This document shows, piece by piece, positions 9,360 to 18,522 of a stretch of 64,000 nucleotides of DNA. The DNA lies in the NCBI RefSeq assembly GCF_030815085.1, contig NZ_JAUSWG010000003.1. One strand, 5' to 3'. Source of the stretch: Paraclostridium ghonii. Its GTDB lineage: Bacteria; Bacillota; Clostridia; Peptostreptococcales; Peptostreptococcaceae. Numbering within the stretch: the stretch's first letter is position 1; each line of letters begins with the position of its first letter. The translations under genes were made by a program, and so were the position numbers. The notes beneath the pieces are model-generated. The model had not been told where the DNA came from, made no database searches, and was given only the letters and a program-made list of their open reading frames with translations.

Positions 9360-10517
9360 ATGAAAGAACTAGTAAAATTTGAACTATATAAGATATTTTC
9401 TAAAAAATTGGTAATAGCAATGATATTAATATGTACAATATTATCAGTATTGCCGTCTATAACTGATTATTTAGACATGAAGGGCAAAGGGTTAAAAAGT
9501 TATGAAAATATAAAAAAAATAGGACAAGAATATGAAGGACAAGTGATAACTGAGGAAAAAATGAACTATTTAGAAGAAATAGGAACTCAAGCTATGGTAA
9601 GTTATAATAACGGAGAAGAGATTACTGATAAGGAAAAGGTAATAGCATATGGAATAAATGATTTTTTTATATGGGTAAACCCTGACTATGTGATAAATAA
9701 CAAATTTTATAATTTAAATGATATGAAAAAGGATATGAATAAATTAGAAAAAGAGGGTGCTAATAATACTTATGAGTACAAAGAATTAAAATATGTACGT
9801 GATTTAATTGAAAAAAAACCAATCCCTAAATTTTACTTTAAGTTTGGTTGGAGAGATGCAACAGACTTTAACATGACTCCAATGTGGATAGGGATTTTGA
9901 TAATTGTATCTATATGTACTATATTTAGTAATGAATATCAAAGCAATACTGCATCTATAATATTTAGTTCTAAAAATGGACAAGGAAAATTAACACTGGC
10001 AAAAGTTATATCGGGATTATTGTTCTCTACAATAATGTTTATCATTATTAATGGAATACAAATAATTATTATGGGGATGCATGGATTTGAAGGATGGAAT
10101 TTACCAATGAGTTTTTTACCTAATGCTATAAGAACACCATATATTATGAATATAGGGACATTTTATATGTTTGGGTTATTAGTTAGCTATATAGGGGTTG
10201 TGTTATTTACACTTTTAGTTATGTTAGTCTCATTAGTTATAAAAAATAATATGATATCTTTTGCAATTAGTTTTGTTATATATTTAGGACCGAGTTTTTT
10301 AGCTAGAATTATGCCTACATATATTTTAACTAAAATTTTTATGGAGTTAAATATAGAAAATCTAATAGGACCGATAATGGTGTTTGGAGATACAAGTACT
10401 TACAATATATTCGGAAAGCCTACACTACACTTAAATGTTTTAGTTACAATTGCGCTTATAAGCATACCTATAGTATTATACTTAATAAATAGGTTAGGGA
10501 AAAGACAAGTTGTGTAA
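9360..10517 (+). CDS. ABC-2 type permease
   Basis: A 385-residue protein with one N-terminal helix (residues 17-35), an extracytoplasmic loop of about 130 residues, and five or six further helices from about residue 175. This is the layout of ABC-2 permeases that partner the ATPase encoded 12 bases upstream. It ends the sigma factor operon and a strong terminator follows. No substrate can be inferred. Confidence 0.8.
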   Translation: MKELVKFELYKIFSKKLVIAMILICTILSVLPSITDYLDMKGKGLKSYENIKKIGQEYEGQVITEEKMNYLEEIGTQAMVSYNNGEEITDKEKVIAYGINDFFIWVNPDYVINNKFYNLNDMKKDMNKLEKEGANNTYEYKELKYVRDLIEKKPIPKFYFKFGWRDATDFNMTPMWIGILIIVSICTIFSNEYQSNTASIIFSSKNGQGKLTLAKVISGLLFSTIMFIIINGIQIIIMGMHGFEGWNLPMSFLPNAIRTPYIMNIGTFYMFGLLVSYIGVVLFTLLVMLVSLVIKNNMISFAISFVIYLGPSFLARIMPTYILTKIFMELNIENLIGPIMVFGDTSTYNIFGKPTLHLNVLVTIALISIPIVLYLINRLGKRQVV

Positions 10518-10528
10518 ATTTTAATTTT

Positions 10529-10576
10529 AAATATTACATAAAGTATTTATATTTGATATACTTTATGTAATATTTT
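10529..10576 (+). terminator. Rho-independent terminator after the ABC operon
   Basis: An 18-bp stem (aaatattacataaagtat and complement) with a ten-base loop and a T run. Confidence 0.85.
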
Positions 10577-10632
10577 TTATATATTAAGGTATTATGAATT
10601 ATCTGATTTGTGGATAAGTTATAATACCAACT

Positions 10633-10697
10633 GCTAAACTTGAGCAACGGACCTGATTTTAAAGGTCGTTGGCGACATGAGAGAAGCGAATTTTTTA
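10633..10697 (+). other. GC-richer hairpin element upstream of the acetyltransferase gene
   Basis: The stem caacggacct / aggtcgttg surrounds a short AT loop, followed by gagagaagcgaa and a T run, so it could terminate or attenuate transcription before the gene at 10716. It shares blocks with the minus strand of 833-897 (ttgag-aacg, cgttggc, gaatttttta). No known riboswitch class is recognised. Confidence 0.4.
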
Positions 10698-10715
10698 TAT
10701 TAAGGAGTAAATATC

Positions 10716-11249
10716 ATGAATATAAATATTAGAAAAGAAAATAGAAAAGATAAAGAAGTTATATATAACTTAATAAAAGAAGCATTTAAAAGTGCACAAC
10801 ACTCAGATGGAAGTGAACAAGATTTAGTAAATAGACTTAGAAATTCAATCAATTATATACAAGAACTATCACTTGTAGCAACTTGTGATAATACTATAGT
10901 AGGGCATATTATGTTTACTAAAATATCAATAGACAACGGTGAGTATGAAAATGAATCACTAGCATTAGCTCCACTTTCAGTTTTACCTAAATATCAAAGA
11001 AAAGGTATAGGGAGTAGGTTAATAAATGAAGGGTTAAAGATTGCAAAGGATTTAGGTTATAAGTCTGTTGTAGTTCTTGGAAGTGAAAAATACTATCCTA
11101 AGTTTGGGTTTGAAGAAGCTAAAAACTTTGAAATTAATCCACCATTTGATGCACCAAGTGAAAATTTTATGATTATAGAACTTGAACCAGGTTCTTTAAA
11201 AAATGTAAAGGGAGTAGTAAAGTATTCAAAGGAATTTTTTGAAATATAG
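10716..11249 (+). CDS. GNAT family N-acetyltransferase
   Basis: A 177-residue GNAT protein resembling the YhbS subgroup. The acetyl-CoA loop is visible as LPKYQRKGIGSRLINEGL near residues 89-106, followed by SVVVLGSEKYYPKFGFEEA, typical of this subfamily. These enzymes transfer acetyl from acetyl-CoA to an amine; the acceptor is unknown. ATG is preceded by aaggag. It appears to be a single gene. Confidence 0.85.
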   Translation: MNINIRKENRKDKEVIYNLIKEAFKSAQHSDGSEQDLVNRLRNSINYIQELSLVATCDNTIVGHIMFTKISIDNGEYENESLALAPLSVLPKYQRKGIGSRLINEGLKIAKDLGYKSVVVLGSEKYYPKFGFEEAKNFEINPPFDAPSENFMIIELEPGSLKNVKGVVKYSKEFFEI

Positions 11250-11381
11250 AAGTTAAAAATAATGCAACCAAATACCGTCTTACAAAAGTGTAACTTAAAT
11301 GTAATTTATATAGATACTAAAAATTTTATAATTAGTATATTATTATTACATAAATAATAAACGGAAAGGTTGCAGATAGTC

Positions 11382-12305
11382 ATGAAAATTTTAAGCTACT
11401 ATAAAATATTAAAATTTAAAGAATTTAAATATTTTTATAAGCAAAAAGAAAATCTACGATTAGCATTTTTAACTATGGCTATACTTTTAGCAGCCATAGC
11501 ATGCACAAGTACTATACTTTTAGTTATTAGCAATAAGATAAAAGTAAAAGAATCAGAGTACCCATTTATATTAAATTATATGTCTTCAAGTTACAATTAT
11601 ATGAATGATGAACAAGTAAAAGCTATTGAAGGTACATTAGATGAATATGGATATAAATATAAAAAAATAGATTATAAATTATTAAATATAAATAACGAAG
11701 GTAAATATGTAATAAAGAATTCAGAATTTAATAAATTAGCAAAAGAACTTAATTTAGATACTGTTGACTTGGGAGTAAATGAAACATTAATTGTACCAAG
11801 GTTTGATAATGAGAGATATAAAAACAAAATAAGTGAATTTAAAGATTTTGATATAGGTCTTTATAATTTAAATGTAAAAGGTATTGCTACAGGGCAAATA
11901 CTTCCAAAGGGTGTTGGAACATGGGTTGTAGTAGTAAATGATAAAATATATTCACAGTTGGAAAAAGATTTTGGAAACACTACAGTTAATGTAACTGGAT
12001 ATGACTATAATAATTGGGAAGATAGTGCTAAAGTGGATGAAACAATACAAAATAAACTAAAAAGTACATCAATAAACAATTATGAAAAAAGACAAGAATA
12101 CGATTCTTTTTTTAGCTTACCAAAACTTTATGAAAATAATTTAGAGATTAATAATAATATAATATATATAGATGTTTTTGTATCTATAGTATTTATTATA
12201 CTTAGTATGAGCTTTTTATATTATAATTTCTATAAAAGTTTAAGTAGAGATAAAATAAAAGATGATACAAACATTGAAACACCAAAACTATCATTCAATG
12301 TATAA
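11382..12305 (+). CDS. BceB/FtsX-like permease remnant
   Basis: A 307-residue protein with one membrane helix (about residues 30-54), an extracytoplasmic region of about 200 residues and a second helix near the C-terminus. This matches only the middle of a BceB-type permease (about 650 residues, ten helices): the helix before the large ectodomain, the ectodomain, and the next helix. Both the N-terminal helices and the C-terminal FtsX block are absent and no ATPase gene is adjacent. It may be a decayed gene or a stand-alone peptide-sensing decoy. The ATG at 11382 is chosen; ggaaagg lies about 12 bases upstream, a rather long spacing. Confidence 0.5.
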   Translation: MKILSYYKILKFKEFKYFYKQKENLRLAFLTMAILLAAIACTSTILLVISNKIKVKESEYPFILNYMSSSYNYMNDEQVKAIEGTLDEYGYKYKKIDYKLLNINNEGKYVIKNSEFNKLAKELNLDTVDLGVNETLIVPRFDNERYKNKISEFKDFDIGLYNLNVKGIATGQILPKGVGTWVVVVNDKIYSQLEKDFGNTTVNVTGYDYNNWEDSAKVDETIQNKLKSTSINNYEKRQEYDSFFSLPKLYENNLEINNNIIYIDVFVSIVFIILSMSFLYYNFYKSLSRDKIKDDTNIETPKLSFNV

Positions 12306-12360
12306 TAAGAAAAGAAGGTTTAAGTATGAAAGCATACTTAAACCTTCTTTTCTTATTATA
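12303..12360. terminator. Bidirectional terminator between convergent genes
   Basis: A nearly perfect 25-bp stem (core gaaggtttaagtatg and complement, four-base loop) with A-rich and T-rich flanks works in both directions. The stop codon of the minus-strand gene overlaps its right arm. Confidence 0.9.
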
Positions 12361-13033
12361 CATATAACACACTTAATGAAATTAGGATTTGGGCTAGATA
12401 GTAAACTAATAAATTTAAAGCTCCAAGAAACTTGGGAGGTTTTTTATAAAAATAATTAAATGCTAATATTAAGTCAGATACAACAAATAATAGTGCTCCT
12501 ATTGTGACTATTAAAATACCCAAATTAGACTTATTTGTAAAATATAAATTTAATGATTGAGAAAACATAAAACTAATAACTATAGCATAAAAAACTACAT
12601 ATTTAAACATTACTTTAAAATCTAATATATTTATAGATTTTAAAACAAATAAAGAAATAACTGATACTAATATTGTAAAAATTATAGTGTATATATTAAA
12701 TCCCCCAATTGCGATAAAACCTATAGAAAAAAACATATGGGCAAAGCTAAAACTTAAAAGTCCATATATAAAGTTTTTGCTCATAGTATTTTTATTTTTC
12801 CTTGCAGATATGAGAAAAATATCTCCAAATAAAGAGAATATAAGCCCTAATAATATGAATATAAAATAGGTGAAATTAGCATTGTTTTCAATATATCCAC
12901 TTATGCATATAAAAATAAATAGTAAACTGGTTATTGTTTTAAATATCCCACCATAATTCTTATAAGGGTTATATGTAAAGTATAATAAACATATTAAAGA
13001 AACACACATTAAAAGTAACAATGAGTAAGTCAT
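12356..13033 (-). CDS. YhhN family membrane protein, probable lysoplasmalogenase
   Basis: A 225-residue protein that is almost entirely membrane helices (about eight), matching the YhhN/TMEM86 family. Conserved polar motifs within helices are visible: FSLFGDIFL near residue 65, SDLILAFNYF near 185, and LVYYLAQILI at the end. Characterised members hydrolyse the vinyl-ether bond of lysoplasmalogens, and anaerobic clostridia make plasmalogens, so the role is plausible. It is a single gene with a good ribosome site (aggaggga) upstream of the ATG, convergent with the preceding gene. Confidence 0.8.
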   Translation of the reverse strand: MTYSLLLLMCVSLICLLYFTYNPYKNYGGIFKTITSLLFIFICISGYIENNANFTYFIFILLGLIFSLFGDIFLISARKNKNTMSKNFIYGLLSFSFAHMFFSIGFIAIGGFNIYTIIFTILVSVISLFVLKSINILDFKVMFKYVVFYAIVISFMFSQSLNLYFTNKSNLGILIVTIGALLFVVSDLILAFNYFYKKPPKFLGALNLLVYYLAQILISLSVLYV

Positions 13034-13234
13034 AAAATTCCCTCCTAGTTAAATTTTAACTTTAATAAAACTATAGTATAATACTATGCTTTAAAGAAAA
13101 ATAAAAAACACTTATGTTATTTTAAATATGAAAATATACTTATTGTGATTAATATGGTTCTTGAAAATAAACTATATTTAATGTAATGTATTACTATGTG
13201 TAATTTTAACAATAAATTTTAAGGAGAATTAAAA

Positions 13235-13948
13235 GTGACTTATATAAATGCAAAGAGTAAATATTTAATAAACGTAAAAAATATTAAAATAAAGCAAAAA
13301 TTTGATACCCTAATAACTAAATCTGTGAATATAACAGAAGATCAAGTTGAAGAGTGCAAAAAATATGCTGAAAAATGTATAGAAGAATCTAACGACTATA
13401 AAGATTTATTACCTTCATCTATAAAAGATGAAAAGACGCAAAAACAAATTGCAAAGCAAATAATATTTGCAAATAAAATAGGAGAATGTGGGGTTCTAAA
13501 TTATTTTAAATATAGAGGGCTTAAGCCAGATGTTTTAAAAGACAATAAAATAGGGATAAAAACTTATATAGATAAAGACATGCACAGCAGATTGATAATA
13601 GATAAAAAAGAGTTTGAATCAAAGAATAAAAAACAATATTACATTGGTGTACACTTAAACTTAGAGGTAGATGATAAAAAACATTCAATTAAAAAATATT
13701 TAGTTAAGGATATTTATGATGTAAAAACAGTTCAAATATATGGATATCTAGAAGCTAAATTTATGGAAAGCTTAAAATACGAAACTATAACTAAAAAAGA
13801 TGGAAAGAAAGAGTATAAGTTCTATACTAAAAAAGCTGCTAATTACGATAAAAAAGATAAATATGCAAATTTTGGATATGATTGCAAATGGTATTACTTA
13901 GATAGAATGATTGAGATAGAAGGATTAGTAATGAAAATAAAAAAATAG
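13235..13948 (+). CDS. Hypothetical basic protein
   Basis: A 237-residue soluble, Lys-rich protein starting at GTG with aaggagaa upstream. I do not recognise the family. The middle (GECGVLNYFKYRGLKPD, then a Lys-rich stretch with IGVHLNLEVDD) has a helix-then-strand pattern that could be a nuclease-like fold, but no catalytic motif is clear. It is a single gene closed by a strong terminator. Confidence 0.5.
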   Translation: MTYINAKSKYLINVKNIKIKQKFDTLITKSVNITEDQVEECKKYAEKCIEESNDYKDLLPSSIKDEKTQKQIAKQIIFANKIGECGVLNYFKYRGLKPDVLKDNKIGIKTYIDKDMHSRLIIDKKEFESKNKKQYYIGVHLNLEVDDKKHSIKKYLVKDIYDVKTVQIYGYLEAKFMESLKYETITKKDGKKEYKFYTKKAANYDKKDKYANFGYDCKWYYLDRMIEIEGLVMKIKK

Positions 13949-13967
13949 TTTGTAAAATTTGGCTATG

Positions 13968-14018
13968 AGAGATTAACTTTTATTATTATTTTTAATTAAT
14001 AAAAGTTAATCTCTTTTT
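13968..14018 (+). terminator. Rho-independent terminator
   Basis: An 18-bp stem (agagattaacttttatta and complement) with a T run. Confidence 0.88.
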
Positions 14019-14084
14019 AGTTGAAGTATTATTTGATATATGGTATTTTAGGAAAAGATTAACAAAATTTCATGGGGGTTAAAT

Positions 14085-14588
14085 ATGGATAAAAAACTTA
14101 GTAATAAAGCTATTAAATCTTGGATTATAGGAAGGACAGTTGGATTAATGATTTTTATAGTTATTTATCTAGTGTTAAGATTTGTTTTACCTAGACTTGA
14201 GATAAATGCAATTAACTACATTATTGATAATTATATATCATGGATAAATATGATTATATTAATTATTTTAGGGTTAATTGCTATATCTGCATACATAGAA
14301 CCATTCTTTGAATATAAGCAATGGAGTTACAGGATAAATGAAGAAGAAATTTTTTTTACAGAAGGAATATTTTTTAAAAAAAGTGTTACAATCCCAATTG
14401 TACGAATTCAAAATATAAATTTATCAGAAGGTCCTATAAACAGAAAATTTAATTTAGCTGATGTTGAGATTGGAACTGCAGGAGGAAGCTATAAAATACC
14501 TAATCTTGATAAAGAAGAAGTGGAAAAAATTAGGGCGTTTTTAAAAATCAAAATTAATGAAAATGTTAGAGAGGAGCTTGATGCATAA
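14085..14588 (+). CDS. PH domain-containing membrane protein, YdbS-like
   Basis: A 167-residue protein with two membrane helices (residues about 17-37 and 52-72) and a C-terminal bacterial PH domain (bPH2, DUF304), seen in the stretch from SYRINEEEIFFTEG to IGTAGGSYKIPNL. It matches B. subtilis YdbS in size and layout. It is followed two bases later by a YdbT-like gene, the usual pairing. In Bacillus this pair confers resistance to some bacteriocins of competing strains; the function here is inferred. Confidence 0.8.
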   Translation: MDKKLSNKAIKSWIIGRTVGLMIFIVIYLVLRFVLPRLEINAINYIIDNYISWINMIILIILGLIAISAYIEPFFEYKQWSYRINEEEIFFTEGIFFKKSVTIPIVRIQNINLSEGPINRKFNLADVEIGTAGGSYKIPNLDKEEVEKIRAFLKIKINENVREELDA

Positions 14589-14590
14589 TT

Positions 14591-16096
14591 ATGAATAAAG
14601 AAGTTGATGATAATAAAGCTAATTATGAAAATAAAAGCTTCACAGATAAAAATATAAAACTAAGAAATGATTGGAAAAGTTTAATTTATAAACTTATAAG
14701 AGGGGCAATCAGTAATTTTGGGATAGGAGTAATTTTTATAGTATTTTTAAAGCAATGGTTTTGGATAGCTATAGTGCTATTTGTAATTTTAGACATTACA
14801 TTTTCGATAATAGGTTGGAAGTATGAGTATATAATTATAAAAGATAATGAGGTACATTATTATAAGGGGATATTTTCAAAGGAAACATTAATAATTCCAA
14901 AAAAAAGTTTTAAATCTATGGACATATCACAAGACTTAATAGAAAAATTATTATCATATAAAATTGTAAAAATAGAAAGCCCCTCAAAAGACTTTAGTAT
15001 AGATGATATAAAAATGAGTTTAAATAATGAACAAATAGATATACTTAAATCTTTTTCTCTGAATGATTTGAATAATGAATATATAAATGATGTAAATAAA
15101 GTTAATGAAGGTTCTGTACTCAATAACACAAAAGACAATGAAAAGTATAAAGAAATAAAAGAAAAAAAGGTAGAAACTAAAAAGTTATTCATATATGGAT
15201 TTACAAGTTTTAACTTATTTGTTGCATTGATTTTTATTTTTAATATTTTAGGAAAGTTAGATGATTTAGTTAGTTCAGATTATTTATTAGATATGATAGA
15301 TGGAGCTTTTAAAAATAATTCTAAAGGTATGTCTATTATATTGATTGCTGTTGGACTTTTAATTTTTCTAATTATATTAAAACTTATTGCAAGTGTATAC
15401 TATGTTATTAAGTATTATAATTTTAATTTATTAAAAGATAAAAATAATATCAAAATAACTTATGGTTTCTTTAGCACAAAAGAGTTTTCATTCAAAAATA
15501 ATAATATAAAACTTATTAAAATTAAATCAAATCCAGTAAGACAATTTTTAAATATGTATGAATTAAATTTAATTATAAAAGGTTATACAGGAGAAGGAAA
15601 TGAAAAAATTATAATGTATCCAATAGGATCTTTAAATGAAATTAATGAAGTTATAAAAGAATTTATTCCAGAATGGAGTTTTAAAGGAATTGGAAATGGG
15701 ATAGGAAAAGGGAAAATTTCTATTTTAATAAAGCCGGTTTTGTTAATTTTTAGTATTTCCATAGTTTGTTATTTAATATTTAAAACACAATGGGTTTGGT
15801 TTATTAATTTAACTATTATATTAACTTTGATAGATTCAGCACTAAAAATAAGAAATTTAAACATTAGTGTTGATAATAAAAAAGTAAAGGTCATAAATGG
15901 AGGGTTATTTAGGACTATACATATCTTAAGAGGAAGAGATATACAATCGGTTGAATTTAAGACGAATCCTATTCAGTCTAAAAACAATGTAGGTAAAATT
16001 ACTATTGACTATTACAGTGAATTATCAGAAGAAATCAAAATAATATACATGAATAAACATTATGTGGAACAATTAATTGAATCTTCTAAAGGATAA
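14591..16096 (+). CDS. PH domain-containing membrane protein, YdbT-like
   Basis: A 501-residue partner of the preceding protein, starting two bases after its stop with gaggagc as ribosome site. Three pairs of membrane helices alternate with three bPH2 domains: residues about 80-155, 285-360 and 430-500, each beginning with a turn like VHYYKGIFS, IKITYGFFS or VKVINGGLF. This triple repeat is the YdbT architecture. A terminator follows. Confidence 0.8.
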   Translation: MNKEVDDNKANYENKSFTDKNIKLRNDWKSLIYKLIRGAISNFGIGVIFIVFLKQWFWIAIVLFVILDITFSIIGWKYEYIIIKDNEVHYYKGIFSKETLIIPKKSFKSMDISQDLIEKLLSYKIVKIESPSKDFSIDDIKMSLNNEQIDILKSFSLNDLNNEYINDVNKVNEGSVLNNTKDNEKYKEIKEKKVETKKLFIYGFTSFNLFVALIFIFNILGKLDDLVSSDYLLDMIDGAFKNNSKGMSIILIAVGLLIFLIILKLIASVYYVIKYYNFNLLKDKNNIKITYGFFSTKEFSFKNNNIKLIKIKSNPVRQFLNMYELNLIIKGYTGEGNEKIIMYPIGSLNEINEVIKEFIPEWSFKGIGNGIGKGKISILIKPVLLIFSISIVCYLIFKTQWVWFINLTIILTLIDSALKIRNLNISVDNKKVKVINGGLFRTIHILRGRDIQSVEFKTNPIQSKNNVGKITIDYYSELSEEIKIIYMNKHYVEQLIESSKG

Positions 16097-16099
16097 CAA

Positions 16100-16135
16100 A
16101 AAAAGGTTGAGAGAATATCTCTCAACCTTTTTTAT
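16100..16135 (+). terminator. Rho-independent terminator
   Basis: A 15-bp stem (aaaaaggttgagaga and complement), four-base loop, T run. Confidence 0.9.
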
Positions 16136-16327
16136 GGGCTAGCGTATACTTATGTCTTAGCATAAGTTCCCACTAGAGATTATTATAATATAAAATTCTT
16201 ATTATGTAAATAGGTAAATTTATTTTAAAAATTTTATAAAACTAAAAACATTGCAAAATCTAATTATTATGGATATAAAAAATTTAAGGCAAATAATAAT
16301 AGATTAGAATAAATAAAAATGGTGTAT

Positions 16328-16375
16328 ATACAATATGTAGTACAATAAAGGATATTAAATCACTATATATTGTAT
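16328..16375 (+). promoter_or_regulatory. Two NrdR boxes upstream of nrdE
   Basis: Two imperfect palindromes, atacaatatgtagtac (16328-16343) and tcactatatattgtat (16360-16375), match the NrdR consensus ACACWATATATWGTGT as I recall it at 12 and 14 of 16 positions. Their centres are 32 bp apart, three helical turns, the usual NrdR spacing. NrdR represses ribonucleotide reductase genes when dATP is abundant, so nrdEF is predicted to be NrdR-controlled. Confidence 0.8.
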
Positions 16376-16410
16376 TAAAATATTTATCTATTTTGCAAAG
16401 GTGGGAAAAA

Positions 16411-18510
16411 ATGAAGTATATTAAACTCAACAATGAAGTAATAATTAAAGATAAAAATGGAAAATATCAACTAGAAAAAGATATAGAAGCTCTTTATAGT
16501 TATCTAGAGGAGTATGTAAATCCAAGAATGAAAAAATTTGATGCTTTTGAAGAAAGATTAGATTTTTTATTAGAAAATAACTATTATTCAAAGGACATAA
16601 TAGATAAATACTCGATACGTTTTATAAAAGATACTTACAAAGTTATAGAAAATGAAAATTTTACATTTAAATCATATATGAGCGCAAAGAAATTTTATCA
16701 AAATTATGCACTTAAAAGTGATGATGGGAAACAAATATTAGAAAATTATAATGATAAAGTGTTAATAATGGCATTAGCATTAGGAGATGGAAGTGAAGAA
16801 TTGGCTTTAAATTTAGCTATAAAACTTATAAGACAAGAATTCCAACCAGCTACACCAACATTTTTAAATGCAGGTAGAAAAAGGGCTGGAGAAATGGTTT
16901 CTTGTTTTTTATTATCAGTAGAAGATAGTACAGAAGGAATATCTTATGCTGTATCTTCATCTAATCACTTATCAAAAATAGGTGGAGGAGTAGCATTAAA
17001 TTTATCTAGACTTAGAGCTAGTAAAGAGCCTATAAAAGACATAGATGGAGCTGCGGGAGGAGTAGTTGGAGTTGCAAAAATGCTAGAACAATCTTTTACA
17101 TACTTTAATCAAATGGGAGCAAGACAAGGTGCGGGGGCTGCATACTTAACAGTATTTCATCCAGATTTTGAGATGTTAATGGACACTAAAAAAATAAATG
17201 CTGATGAAAAAATAAGACTAGCATCACTATCTTTAGGTGCAATTATACCTGACAAATTCATGGAATTAGCAGAAAAAAATGAAATAGCATATGCATTTTA
17301 TCCTCATTCTGTTTATAAGAAATATGGAGTTCATTTAGATGAAATTTATATGGATGAATGGTATGAAAAGTTGGCTAGCGATAAAGACATAATAAAAAAA
17401 GAAATAAATCCAAGACAAATGTTAACTAAAATTGCTCAAATGCAACAAGAAAGTGGATATCCATATGTAGTGTTTATAGATACAGCTAATAAAGAACATG
17501 TTTTAAAGGATGTTGGAATGATAAAAATGTCTAACTTATGTTGTGAGATATTTCAATATCAAACACCTTCAGAGATAAAAGGTTATGGAGGAGAAAATGT
17601 ATGGGGACAAGATATAAGTTGTAATTTAGGGTCTTTAAATATAGCAAATGTTATGGATAACAAAGATATTGAAAATACCGTAAGTACAGCTATAAAAGCT
17701 TTATCATTTGTATCAGATAAAACAGACATAAAAGAAGTTCCAACTATAAAAAATGGAAACAAAGCATCACATGCAATAGGACTTGGGGCAATGAACTTAC
17801 ATGGATATTTAGTTAGAGAAAATATATTATATACTTCTCAAGAAGCTATAGATTTTTCAAATGTATTTTTTGCTATGATAAGATATTATGCTATAAAAGC
17901 TTCTATGGAAATTGCAATAGAAAAGAAAATTACTTTTGATGGATTTGAAGAATCTGAATATGCTAAAGGTATAGAAAGTGAGGTTCTTTCAAAATACTAT
18001 AAAGAATCATACTTACCAAAAACAGATAAAGTGAGAAGTTTATTTGAAGGTATATACATTCCAACTTCTAAAGACTGGGCTAATCTTTTAGATAAAGTTA
18101 GTGAAAATGGTATATACAATGCATATTTAACTGCTATAGCACCTACACAAAGTATAAGCTATGTACAAAATGCAACTTCAAGTATAATGCCAATTATGGA
18201 ACCTGTAGAAGTTAGAACTTATGGAGATTCTACGACTATATACCCTATGCCATTTTTAACTAATGAAAATATGCTTTACTATCAATCAGCATATAGAATG
18301 GATATGAAACATGTAATAGATATTGTATCTACAGTTCAACAACATGTTGACCAAGGTATATCTACTACATTATTTGTAACAGACGATAAAACAACTAGAG
18401 ATATAGCTAGATACTATATATATGCATATAAAAAAGGATTGAAAAGTTTATATTACACAAGAACAAAGATGACAAGGGACACAAATGAGTGTTTAATGTG
18501 TTCGATATAG
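16411..18510 (+). CDS. nrdE: Class Ib ribonucleoside-diphosphate reductase, alpha subunit
   Basis: A 699-residue NrdE that reduces ribonucleoside diphosphates to deoxyribonucleotides in aerobic or microaerobic conditions. Seen: the redox Cys in GEMVSCFLLSV, the active-site group SNLCCEIFQ (Asn, radical Cys, Glu), the second redox Cys in DISCNLGSLN, and the C-terminal ECLMC pair reduced by a redoxin. There is no N-terminal ATP-cone, as expected for class Ib. ATG 16411 follows aaggtggg; the upstream TTG at 16393 is discarded. nrdF follows after 12 bases. nrdI and nrdH are not adjacent, so the flavodoxin and redoxin must be encoded elsewhere. Confidence 0.95.
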   Translation: MKYIKLNNEVIIKDKNGKYQLEKDIEALYSYLEEYVNPRMKKFDAFEERLDFLLENNYYSKDIIDKYSIRFIKDTYKVIENENFTFKSYMSAKKFYQNYALKSDDGKQILENYNDKVLIMALALGDGSEELALNLAIKLIRQEFQPATPTFLNAGRKRAGEMVSCFLLSVEDSTEGISYAVSSSNHLSKIGGGVALNLSRLRASKEPIKDIDGAAGGVVGVAKMLEQSFTYFNQMGARQGAGAAYLTVFHPDFEMLMDTKKINADEKIRLASLSLGAIIPDKFMELAEKNEIAYAFYPHSVYKKYGVHLDEIYMDEWYEKLASDKDIIKKEINPRQMLTKIAQMQQESGYPYVVFIDTANKEHVLKDVGMIKMSNLCCEIFQYQTPSEIKGYGGENVWGQDISCNLGSLNIANVMDNKDIENTVSTAIKALSFVSDKTDIKEVPTIKNGNKASHAIGLGAMNLHGYLVRENILYTSQEAIDFSNVFFAMIRYYAIKASMEIAIEKKITFDGFEESEYAKGIESEVLSKYYKESYLPKTDKVRSLFEGIYIPTSKDWANLLDKVSENGIYNAYLTAIAPTQSISYVQNATSSIMPIMEPVEVRTYGDSTTIYPMPFLTNENMLYYQSAYRMDMKHVIDIVSTVQQHVDQGISTTLFVTDDKTTRDIARYYIYAYKKGLKSLYYTRTKMTRDTNECLMCSI

Positions 18511-18522
18511 GGGGATTTTAAT

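Noticed and set aside
12262..12459. 65-residue plus-strand ORF across the terminator at 12303
   Set aside because: It reads through a perfect bidirectional terminator and antisense to the lysoplasmalogenase gene.
13235..13948. Considered as a restriction endonuclease
   Set aside because: No clear PD-(D/E)xK motif and no methyltransferase nearby.
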